DNA of 64,000 bases, taken from positions 15,261,527 through 15,325,526 of the forward strand of contig NC_064551.1 in NCBI RefSeq assembly GCF_023856365.1. The letters are read 5' to 3'. Positions 26,091-37,744 of the stretch are shown here, piece after piece. Position numbers and translations under genes: made by a program. The notes below the pieces were generated by a model. The model was not told the DNA's origin and did no database searches. It saw only the letters and a program-made list of their open reading frames with translations. The stretch's first letter is position 1, and every line of letters begins with the position of its first letter. This stretch comes from Brienomyrus brachyistius. Its lineage: Eukaryota > Chordata > Actinopteri > Osteoglossiformes > Mormyridae.

Positions 26091-29000
26091 TCTATGATGG
26101 TCTGGCATCCTGTCCGGGGTGTCCGATCATACCATACCCCATACTTTATGGCACAGGCTCCAGGCTCACTATGAACCAGTACAGGGTATGCAGCCATAGA
26201 AAATGGGTGAAATGTATGTATATTTGTGTCAGCGTGTAAATTGGAAACCACTCAAGAAAAGGAACAAAAAGCAGGCTTTGCATGGCAGAACTTGGCGAAG
26301 CCTTTCAGGTACATTTGAGCTTCCGAACATTTAATGTTTTGAAAACATTTAAAGAGCCTGCAGAATTTAAAAGAGACCAACATAAACCAACGAGACAAAA
26401 TAAAATAAAAAAAAAATGCTTGAGACGAAGGCTGGGGCTTTCCGTGCTGGGTCACTCTTTCAGAGGAATAAACACACGACGTTAGCTTCACAAAGAGCTG
26501 CTGTTTTTCATGGTGTGAATGCAAAATCACCGCATAAAAACGTCCCGGTTTTGATTTTTAGCCGCCGCTGGAGATAACGTGCACTCCAAATATGCGTACG
26601 GTATTGGCAGAGATCTGACTTCATTCGGAAAGATTTAAAGCGCGTACCGGGGGCCCCCTTGATAAACAGAGACACCAGGGGAGACCGAAAATTTAAATTT
26701 AAGCACATCCAGCTCCTTCATTGTTGCCTTGACATTTTTGTCTTTGTGTTCTTAGTCTTAAATTGCATGCCGACAATCCTAAAGACATAATTAACAATAA
26801 AAACGAGGAGAAAGTGGGAACTCTGAAAATAACTTCGGCGCTCGCGGAGTATTTTGTGCAAATCTCTAATAAGATCCATTCTTCTTCCTTCTCGGGGACT
26901 GTCAGAATAAACCACACGTTCCGTCAGTTGAATGGCCATTGAAAACCAAAAAGGATACGAATTAAGGGCACATTCTCTGTCCCAGACACATTAGAAGCTG
27001 ACGCATGACAGCTGAAAATAAAAGGACTGGCAAAATGTTGACTGAGTAATACATATGTGTCCAGGAGATTCAGACCCTAATTAAATCAGGTCACTGTGGT
27101 GTTTGTCCTCAACGTTTTCTACCATATTTTAGCAAGGTCCTCTCCCCTTTTTATTAACCCGAGCAAGACAGTAAATTCCAGTTTTCAGGATGTACAAGAT
27201 TAAAATGCTGCCTGAGTGCCCCTTTTATATGTTCTATTGCTGTTAATTTATTATCTGATTTGGCAGGGAAAAAAATGGTGACATATGAATGAAATGAGCC
27301 ACATATGCTGCATGACTTGTAAAAAAGTCAGTGATTGCTCATGGCGGGATCAGGACAGCTGGTAATCTGCACGTAACCGGTTAGAAATTAAAAGACAAGA
27401 GAACAGCACACAGAAATGTAAATTGGTGCATTATTTTCTGTTTTTACACTGCAACCTCGCTGACACAGTGTTTCCCCAACCCAAGTGTGATTAAATGCAT
27501 TTTGTAATAACCGTAGAATTCAGTCGTCTTCGGTTCAAACGAGCCCTTTATCGAGACTCTTGTGCAGCCTGTATGCACATTTCATTAGAAATCATTGGGA
27601 AGGAAATTGTGCATTGCACAGAACAAATTAGCTTGTGACCCGACAGGAACTGAGAGGAAATACCAAGAATTCATATGTATGTATATATTCTATATAAATA
27701 TGTAAATATGTTTCCATACATTAACATGTATAAATAATTTCTCTTGTGGTAAGAAGTTGCCATCACAATACCCCCTTCAAGTGCAATGAAGTACAGCGCT
27801 GACACGCTTAAAAATAAAGAACACGCCTGTCCTTTTCTTATCTGGGCTGGATTTTTGCCTCCTCATTACAAATGAACGAACAGATAGATGGATAGGTATC
27901 TTTATAGGCATCTTCCCTGTAAAATTAGGGGAAAGTGCTCAGCTGATTATCACTGGTAATAATGCCTTTCTGCAGCTCACATATCAAATGGCTGGTTGTT
28001 TGGTACTTGCAGCAGAATCAGAGGCTCTGGGCCTGTTTGATCTCGGCCGCCGAGCTGGCATCCTCGCCATGCCTTGTCAATCAAAGCACACCTTCCTCAC
28101 TCATTAGTGAGTGGCACGCCTGCCGTTCCCGGGCGAGGAGCGAGGGGCGCGGCTGCGTATTCCAGGCGCGAGGGGGGGTGCAATCATCTCTGGCGGGGTT
28201 CAGAGTCACCGCGCGGCTCGTCGGACTCATTTGCAGAGTGCGTCAGAGCCGCGATTAAAGTGCCCCCACCCCTGAAGCCGCTGGGTGATCTGATCAAGGT
28301 GCCTGATGCGACGGAGCGGAATTCTCTGGGCCAGTGCAAGCCGCACACTGCGTCACCTCCCAGAGGATCCCAGTCTGATCAAACGTACCCAGAGTCAGAG
28401 TCCTCAATCGGCCCATACGACTTAAACAAGGCCAGCTAGTCGCATGCGCCTCGTCTCTGCGCCCCGTGTGCCGCTCTCTTTCTCACTGCTTTCGGCATCA
28501 GGCATATTCATATTTTTTATCCCCCTGATCTGTTCCAGGATGTAGCCATTTCAGATAAACTGTGCTGTCCCGAGTTTTTACAGCTTCCACGCTGATAGCG
28601 CTTTGTGCAAATGGACTCGGGTCTGGCCCGGTGGGGCGTCCGATGGTGGCGACCCACGTGAGACCGGGGAGGGGGGGGGGGGCGCTCGGGGGAAAAAAGA
28701 AAAAAAAAAAAAAGGCCATTGACGCCGCTGCCATGAACATCAAGCCTCGTTGCACTCTTCATGGATTTTCAGAAAACAAGACCTGCTTGCCAGCTATGTA
28801 ATTTACTGCAATGCTCATTTGCATATTAAAGCATTAATTAGCCCCTCTGAGTGCTGGTGCAGGAAGAGTGTGATGTGTCGGACATGTCGTCAGGGAAGAG
28901 TCCTGGGGGATGGGAGTAGGGGGTCTGGGGGGAGGAGTGGAAGTAACTGGGCTTCTGCATGGGGCCATGACCCCCCAGTTCAGAGATCGCGAGGAGGATC

Positions 29001-30963
29001 TTGACTGTCAGAGGTGTCTTCGTCCGCTTGAGGTTCGGAGACTGGAGTCCGCAGAAAGGTGGGGAAGGTGGTATTCTGTGAATTCACGCCATTTTTAACG
29101 TATATTCTTTTCCCCAAGTTTTGCGGCCGATGCCATTCCTTGGCGCCCACACAGGCGGCAAGAGGTGGGACACGGAGAACGCAGGAGGGAGGGTGGCGGG
29201 GGGCTCCCCGAGAGGGCCCGCGGGTGGGGGTGTCAGGGAGAAGAAAACACAAACTAGCGGCGTAACGAAGAGCCTGCAAACAGCAGCTGGGCAGGTGGGT
29301 TTGACATTGAATGCTAAAATCGTGGTTAATGAAAAGAGACTTTAATTTATTTTGCTCTTTCATCCATTATCTCCACACTTCATTAGCACAGCCTATCTTA
29401 GTGGCTCACTCATATACATCAGTATTAACATATCCCTGTGCTGCTTGTGCTGGGGGGGGGGGGGGGGCTATGAGGACGGGTGTCTGACGGGGGGGTGGCT
29501 CCAGTAAACACCTCCACAGATCCCCCCCCCCCCCCCCCCCCAACTCCGATAAATAGACGCGTTCAAAAGCTGTTTCAAAATGATCCATGCCTTTTGAATA
29601 GTTCTCTGTCAGTTCTGTCTACTTTTAGGCCATTCTCTAGTCTTTCCCAGTGGACTGGCTTGCTGGAAAACTTGCAGTGACTCCTGTAGATCAGCACCCC
29701 CTCTCCTCCCGCGCCAAGCCAAGCGGGCCTCAAACTCCACCGTGCAATTTTTAATCGTCTGAATCATTCTCCACATCCGCCGGACCATCGGCTATCGCGT
29801 TGCCATCATCGGCTACTTCATGGCCATCTTCTATAATAATGAGGCATCAGACAGTGTCACTCTCATAACAGTACTGAGTTCTGACACATCTTTATCACGT
29901 TATTTGTCAGGGAGGATATTTGTATCCAAAGTACCATTCAAGGGAATAACAGCAGGTCACTGAGCGGCCAAACTTTTGTTTACAAGTCCCATCTCTTAAC
30001 CTTTGTTTACTCTTGTAAATACCTTTATGTATTATTACAACTATTATTACAATCAAACTAATATGCTTCAGATGAAAGTGGCTGGTAATGGTGACCACAC
30101 AATCTGGGTTACGTATCTTTTCCAAAGGTCACCAGATATAAGGTAGCACACCCAGCTTCGGTACTTTACGGCAAAGTCCCTAAACGGTAAATAAGAGAGC
30201 TGTCTGGGGTTGTGGCGCGATGATGCCAGCAGGTTAGGGAGAGAAGGAGAACCGCCACAGTAATTGGGAAAGTATTGCTTCTGCAGGCCAGACTTTCTCG
30301 CACCCAGGGGATCAATTACACAAACACTCATTCAGCTCGCTATTCAAATGAATACCTGAGAAGTCAGGTCTCAGTGGTTTCCCCAGGCCTGCTATATTAC
30401 CGGGTAAACATGAGCCCAGTAAAGAGCTCGATTTGTATGCATTTAACCCAATCTGTTTGCACCCCCCCCCCCCCCGTGAGCATTCCGTCCTTCATTTCCT
30501 ACATTTCTCTCTCTGCCTTCGATTCGCGAAACTATGGCCGACACGGATTATAATGAAGGGACCTTGGGCTGTGACTCATGAGCATTGATGAGAAACCGCC
30601 GAGAAAGTTTTCCCCGTTTCTTTTCGCCTTCCTGAGCAGGCGAACGCGCCGCGATCCGGTCACGCTGAATATCTCATTTTCATTAGGAGGCGGCAGTGGG
30701 CGGCGGAGTCCCGGCGGGCAGCGCCCTGCCTCCCGGTCACACGGTGCGACTGGCAAAGCCCCTTTCAGCGTCCGCCGCGTGAAGGGCCAGGTGAAACCCT
30801 CCTGCTAGTCATTCACAATACATTAAAATTAATCAGAACGCTACAAATTATGCTAATGTGAAAATATGCCTCTTTTTTTATCATTTGGGAATATGTCACT
30901 CATTACCACTTCCACATATTAGTATGCAAGCGCATATGTAAAAGTTAAATAAACGGTAAACAA
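26090..30963. other. Spacer with candidate conserved blocks and C/G runs
   Basis: No gene recognised. A dispersed-repeat piece lies at about 26090-26215 in reverse orientation. 26500-27400 and 28800-28860 look non-repetitive; the latter holds ATTTGCATATTA (28817-28828) and ATTAATTAGCCCC. Homopolymers: G12 (28671-28682), G16 (29452-29467), C20 (29522-29541), C14 (30462-30475). The GC-rich part at about 28100-29250 gives several overlapping ORFs without recognisable domains. Confidence 0.4.
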
Positions 30964-32020
30964 CAGGGAGTGGACAGAATAACAGAAACACCAAATGATT
31001 TTGAAGGGCCTAGTGAGGAGTAGAGGCAGACTTTGGCTTCAGAAAAGCTCCAGTTTTTCTTGGGATGTCGTCCTGCAAGCTCTGAACTCTACTGTATGCA
31101 GCAGTACATGAGACTGTTCTTCAAGCAGAAAAGCCTCCACGTCATTGAGCGAAGAAAGAGGTAGAAATCTGTTTCACAATCTGCACCCCAGAACAATACG
31201 AAGGTTCGATGATGTTCGGATCTGGCCATGGGAGGCATCAGATTTCGTTCTGACCTTGGTATTCATGAAAGCACTCTTCTGAATTTGTCCAGCACTGTGT
31301 ATGAGAGCATTATCATCTTGGGATATGCAAGGGATTTGCATATTGCACCTTTAGGGATTTGCATTTGCACCATAAGGACGTACCAGGTCCCGTAAACTGC
31401 CTCCATATGTCTTGGCTCTTGAAGAACCATGTGAAGCAATCATTGGACCTAATGGTTGCCCATCCCAGCAGACACTGCAGGCTGAAGCATCCTTTGGCTG
31501 CCTTTGCCTTTTCTATCATACTCCTTACACCAAGTTAGTGGCCTTGGATACAGTCAATTTTCAAATAGCAGTCCTGTCATAAATTTCAGCTTTTGAAGCT
31601 CATGGGAGACTGACAATATTTTGAGGCCTTATTTTTGCGGTGTTTAGCAACTACGCTGTTAAGTGTCCCAGTGAGCTTTGACTCGCAGCCACCATTCCTC
31701 TTTGCCAATCCGTGTTTGCTATATGCTGTCATGATTTTTCAGATTGTTCCTCTTGACACATTAAATAATTTTGCAGTTTTTTAACTGATGCACCTGCAGT
31801 TTAGAAACCAACCGTTTAGCTCCTTATAAAATCTGATAGTTACCTCACATTGTTTTAAAAGCTCTGATTTATACAGAGCTGTTTCACAGCTGATGCATAC
31901 TTATTACTGGCATCCGACCCAAAAGGATTCACCTCTGTAGCTGCCTTTAAGACCGTGTCTTAGTTATTTTGAAGTTAAAGCTCCTTTTCATTTGCTGTTT
32001 TGTCATTCTGCCCAGCCCTG
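30964..32020. mobile_element. Non-autonomous DNA transposon, about 1.06 kb, TIR-bounded
   Basis: The left end CAGGGAGTGGACAGAATAAC is matched by the right end, which read on the other strand is CAGGGCTGGGCAGAATGACA. The interior has no transposase frame. Sequence such as ACAGAATAACAGAAACACC is seen in dispersed fish DNA elements. A clean target-site duplication is not visible. Confidence 0.6.
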
Positions 32021-32325
32021 CACAGTTATGCAGGCAGTACAGCATTGTAACAATTTAGATATTTTGCAATACATGTTCTAGATTTTTAAATGCATTACAT
32101 TTTTATAAGGGATAACCACAGTGCAAGTGACTCATCTTTTCATTCTTAAGGGACATGATACACCAAAATGGATGTTAAATCCCATAACTTTAACCTGCAA
32201 CAGCCAATTATCCCCCACATATGCCAAGAGCATCTCCTCTCAACTTCTTCATAAATTTCCTATTCATACAAAATGCCATAGAAGCCTCCAATCCAATCCC
32301 AGTGTAACAAAGTCAGGAGAGAGAG

Positions 32326-32367
<42 letters not shown>

Positions 32368-33761
32368 TCACCACCTTCCTCTAAACTGACATAAACATGC
32401 TCGCTTGATGTTTTTGCCACATCAGCAGTTCAACATAAATGTCCAGCTGACCAGCCATAATGGTGGCAAAACAACTAAGAAAGACGAAGGGAAAAATAGC
32501 TATTACGGCAAATAAGAGCAACATAATTAAGCGAAGGAGAACATATTTGTTTGACGGACAAATAACAACACACATGCCACAAATAAGGACATCTTTGTTT
32601 GTTTCATTCCTTGTTTTCTGCAACACTGAGCATAAGTTTGTTAGGCATGTACCAGTAAATCTTTATTCAGCTCATTCAGGTGAAATGATAAGGCATTTAT
32701 ATTTTATTCGATGAATACTTATTCATTGTATTATTATGGCTTAGCGCTCAGGAAAGATAAATCTGTGGCCCATAAAGTTCTATTTAAGTAATAGGTGTGT
32801 GATACCTCAAGGGTTGATCTCATTTAAAGAGAAAAGATGCTTGACCCGAGCTCAGTGCAGCTATCAAGTGGCCACTGCTTTTGTTAAAAACTTAGAAAAT
32901 ATTTTTTTTCCCCCGAAGAAAGAACGAAAAAAATACGTGAAAATTAATGCTATTTCTTCATTCATTCAATTGAAAACTCCATTCAGACCAGGTGTCACTT
33001 ACATTTTCTCTCCCATTTTCTCCACCACTTGAAATGTAACAGCGTAATTTGCTATCAGTCCTTCATAAGCTGCACTGTCACTCGTTTGCACGTTGTTCTG
33101 CCTTTGATGAGAGGAAACAAGACCTGGTTAGGGTGCACCAAAGGCAGGGAAAACGGCCTTAGTTGAAATCTATATATAATCCCCTGGCGTTGGCAGGAGG
33201 ACAAAGCAAATCCAAAGAGCATTTTAAATGTGATGATATTTAAATGTAAAGCTGTGAAGATCAATTAAATTAGGGGCGGCTGTCGCCGGGGGTGCTCCGG
33301 GTCGCAGCGGCTGACGGGCCGCACTTCCGTCTCCAAATCACAGCCAATCAAGGCGGTTTGCGGCGCTGGAGTCTAACTTAATTACAGGTGCGAGTGTGAA
33401 GTTTCGCACAGACTTTTAAATCGAGAGAGAACTAAATTAATAATAAACGCCACAAAGATACAATACATGTTACAGATTATCGGACAGGGGTCTTTAAGGG
33501 AATGACGCCGTGAAACTGTCTGGAAATATATTCATAGCTATTCAGGGATCGGTGCTGAAGTACCGCAAAGTGTTCTGTCTTCTTTTATTTCTAGTAATCC
33601 TAGTAACGATAAAAATCAATTCCAATTACAAATAAATCTATTACTCTCTTTTCGTTTTTAAGGGACTAATTAATTTGACAGTTATTTGCTCAGTGTGTAG
33701 TGCATTATTGTGTGAAACAATTTTTTAGAGTCATTAATTAAATGGGATGAATTTCGTAACT

Positions 33762-33822
<61 letters not shown>

Positions 33823-34941
33823 CAGGTAAATGCCTAAAAGATCCCAGTCCATACGTATGACAGGTTTTACAGCCTAACTTGCACGAAATCATACATAATG
33901 TATATATGACTGACAATGATCTAATTTAAAATCAGTGGGAGACAGGAAAATGCGAGTCTAAATCACAAAACACTGAATCATGATAAAATAAAATCTATAC
34001 TTCATACCAGTAACCTTTTTTTAACCGGATGCCTTATTTAAAGGAATTTGTGTGTATGTGTTAACCGCCTTTAATCTTAATAAGGTACGAAACAATGCAT
34101 TACAATGAAGTGTAACATTAAATGTGTTTGTACTGGAAACAGTATAGTCATTCTTTGCTTTTTTGTAATATGTTTTATGTTTGCTTTTCAAAAGTCAGTA
34201 AAAATTATGTTTGCTGTTTCAAATGAAATTAGGGGTAGCACAATGCTTTTAATGATTGTTTTCAAAAACAAAATGAAAGGAAGCCTGAACTGATGAAGTT
34301 TCTTAGATTCGCCAAAAAAACATCTCCAGGCTTTTCAAAATAACATCAGGCTTTGCTCCCAAAAAAGGTAGAAATGCATATTTTAACTCAAATGCCTTCC
34401 TACGTCTTCTTTGTTCGCCTCCTTATCCATTCTGAAAGCAACAGTGACATCTAGAGGCCAACCTGTGAAGCACAGCTCGGATGCCACAATATTCCATCGG
34501 CGGTGGGACAATGGAACACGTGTCTGGATCATCTTTGTATCCTAATGCAGGTTCCCCAGAGAGAAGCGAAGGGGAAAAAAACATAATGTAACGTTAATTA
34601 CAGCTATTTATGTAAGAAAAAAGACACAGTCATATGGGAAAGTGCATTCATTAACATTTATTTAACAGGGAAGTCAGCCGAAGATGGAATTGGGAAAATA
34701 TAAATATATACTGTAACATAATACAGAAACAAAGCAGCTGAAGGTAAAAAAATATAATAAAATAAGAACATAAAATTTATGGCAGAATTATGGGGAAGAA
34801 TCTGACTTAATCAAAACAATATTGGGTAAATGATGTCACAAAGATTCTGTGTAGTTAAACTAAATCCCCACTGTCACATTTAAGTAACAATTATATCAGC
34901 TTTTATCACACAGCTCATTGACATAGTATATTATGCAAAAA

Positions 34942-34997
<56 letters not shown>

Positions 34998-35907
34998 TGA
35001 TTTAATTCAACTATATATTAAAACAAAAGAATATTTTAGAAAAATGAATAGTTATTTTAAGATTTGTTTCTTGATTCAAGGCTGTGCATTTAGCTGCATT
35101 AGACGGATATGATTTGTGAGTCACATTAAACATAAAGAATGTTTTCAGGCAGAAGCAGCAGCCACTCTGTGTTTGAGGGTGACGTTTCAGCGTCTCGGTC
35201 CGCAATGCCCCGAGTGTCCTGTAATGTCACAGGTATATCATCGAAAGGCATGGGCATGCAAACATGAACCTTAAAATTAATCCCTTTACTGATACGCATA
35301 TAAAACAAAATATCAAACGGAAAAAAACACACATCCTTTTACTTAACCGGCATAAGAAGTGTTTAGTAATTTGCATAAATTAGCATATAAAGTAATTGGA
35401 ACAGATGCCAAGAAAACATTGAAAAACAGATTAATTGTCATCCACCAGGCACGGTGACATAGTAAAAAATGAGGGCCTTTTAAGATGCCAATTATCAGAG
35501 AATTTCCAAAGTTGCCTTTTTTCCCCTCTGCAGTTTCTTTTATAGCCTTTCACTCTCTCTCGCTCTCTCCTCGTGCACTCTTACACACTCACACACTCGC
35601 GCGTGTGGGCAGGAACATGCGCCATTCTGGTGCAGTCAGTGAAAAAGCCTGGCAAACAGGAAGTATGTTAAAAAGAGAGTCGCAAAACGGGCGACTGCTG
35701 CCTTTTCAGCGATGTCAAGTAACAGCCATAATGAAACGTGTTTGTTGTCTAGTCACTGATGGCTCAGAATGAGGGAATCACGCGCTTTAACACAAAATCA
35801 TCAGTTTGTTATCTGACTGATAGGGCTTATAATTCGGGGCAAAACCGGTTTGTAATTCAGCCCAGAAATGTACTTGTATAATGCAAAAGGCACACAAACA
35901 CACATTT

Positions 35908-35939
<32 letters not shown>

Positions 35940-36188
35940 ATTTATATCGTTGTGTGACCCGTCCTTTAAATTTATGGGGAAAACCTTAATTCCAACACTG
36001 ACAGACTTAAGCCCTACACAGCCCTAACCTTAAGCCATAAGTAACCAAACTAAATACAAGACTTTCGGTATTTGTGTTCTTAGTTTAGTTTTTTGATTGC
36101 ACTCACAGATTTTTTTTTATATATTAAGGTTATCCTTGTGAATGTTCTGCACAACGTCAAAATAACAGGTTTTTGTTACCCAATCCCC

Positions 36189-36251
<63 letters not shown>

Positions 36252-37131
36252 CACACGCATTACCAGTTAGTTGTGAACAAATACCTGAACTTCCTGGCTA
36301 TATTGGTTATATATAGAAATATGCCTCTCAGACTTCATATTCCATTTCACCATGTACCCCATTTCAGATGCTGAGTAGTAATGATCCGGACATAAAAATC
36401 AGTGTGGCTGAGAAGACCTCTGCCTTGTCATTGGCCGGAAAAGGAAACGTCCTTTCTGAGATCGCATTAGTATCTTGCACATTTGATGTACTGAAGAAAA
36501 CGCTTATTAATAATAACATGCCGTATAATTTACGGCCCGGCTAAGTAAACAGAGTAAAACAGAGAGAGATTTATATTTCGTGGCGCCCAGTGGACGCAGA
36601 GATGTAAATGCCTCTGCACTTGTATTCCCAAAAATGCTAGATGACCTCATCGGCACTCTCGGAGCCACCAGCCACGCGCCTTGCCAGTGCTCCGGCCGGC
36701 CTTATCCTGCTCGTATGCAAAGTGGCTTATTTGTATTCGCTAATGACTTTGTAATTCCGTGCCAGCGGGAAACTGGTTTCAACTCTATTAGTCTGGTAGC
36801 CTGGCAGACAAAGGGAGGCCGTGCCCATGGCAGGAAGCCAGCCTGAGCAACAGCCATAGAGGCACTTGTCCATCTGCGCCCACCCGGCCCCCACCGCCGC
36901 CTTGCCTTTGCCTTTTGGGTGCGAATTGCTCCCCTCGTCCATCTTGTTTAGAAAAACACCTCCATCCAGCATTATAGGACCCCCCCCCCCACCGCCACCA
37001 CTAACACACACACACTCTCTCTCATGCCTCCTGGAGGCTAATTGAGTGGGAAGCTAAGGCACACACTGTCTCAAACCCCTTCAACGCCAAAAAAACCGCG
37101 AACGGAAAGAGTGGAAGAGGCAGCCCCGTCC
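32021..37131. other. AT-rich spacer with microsatellites
   Basis: Holds a GA repeat (about 32316-32366), GT/TA (about 33762-33820), TA (about 34947-34994), CA (35909-35933), and C21 directly joined to a CA repeat (36185-36248). Stretches at about 35340-35400 and 36480-36840 carry TAAT/ATTTGCAT-type motifs and could be regulatory. No gene recognised. Confidence 0.5.
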
Positions 37132-37744
37132 CAGCTGACAGTCCCCTTGCCTCCGTCATCGCCATCACCTCCGTTACCCGCCCCAGCTGACAGTCCCCTT
37201 GCCTCCGTCATCGCCATCACCTCCGTTACCCGCCCCAGCTGACAGTCCCCTTGCCTCCGTCATCGCCATCACCTCCGTTACCCGCCCCAGCTGACAGTCC
37301 CCTTGCCTCCGTCATCGCCATCACCTCCGTTACCCGTCCCAGCTGACAGTCCCCTTGCCTCCGTCATCGCCATCACCTCCGTTACCCGTCCCAGCTGACA
37401 GTCCCCTTGCCTCCGTCATCGCCATCACCTCCGTTACCCGCCCCAGCTGACAGTCCCCTTGCCTCCGTCATCGTCATCACCTCCGTTACCCGCCCCAGCT
37501 GACAGTCCCTTTGCCTCCGTCATCGCCATCACCTCCGTTACCCGCCCCAGCTGACAGTCCCCTTGCCTCCATCATCGCCATCACCTCCGTTACCCGTCCC
37601 AGCTGACAGTCCCCTTGCCTCCGTCATCGCCATCACCTCCGTTACCCGTCCCAGCTGACAGTCCCCTTGCCTCCGTCATCGCCATCACCTCCGTTACCCG
37701 TCCCAGCTGACAGTCCCCTTGCCTCCGTCATGGCCATCACCTCT
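37132..37744. repeat. 52-bp minisatellite, 11 full copies plus a partial 12th
   Basis: Unit starts CAGCTGACAGTCCCCTTGCC and ends GTTACCCGCCC or GTTACCCGTCC. Copies start every 52 bases from 37132 to 37704. Copies 1-3 and 6-8 have the C-type end, and 4, 5 and 9-11 the T-type. Private changes occur in copy 7 (TCGTCATC), copy 8 (TCCCTTTG) and copy 9 (CCATCATC). The last copy diverges after about 40 bases. A 52-base period cannot keep a reading frame, so the Pro/Ser-rich ORF across it is not a protein repeat. Confidence 0.95.

Noticed and set aside
25877..26251. 120- and 117-residue ORFs rich in Cys/Val or His/Thr
   Set aside because: They are translations of an imperfect TG/CA microsatellite.
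37132..37744. Regular array that might suggest CRISPR
   Set aside because: Units are directly adjacent with no unique spacers, in vertebrate DNA; it is a minisatellite.
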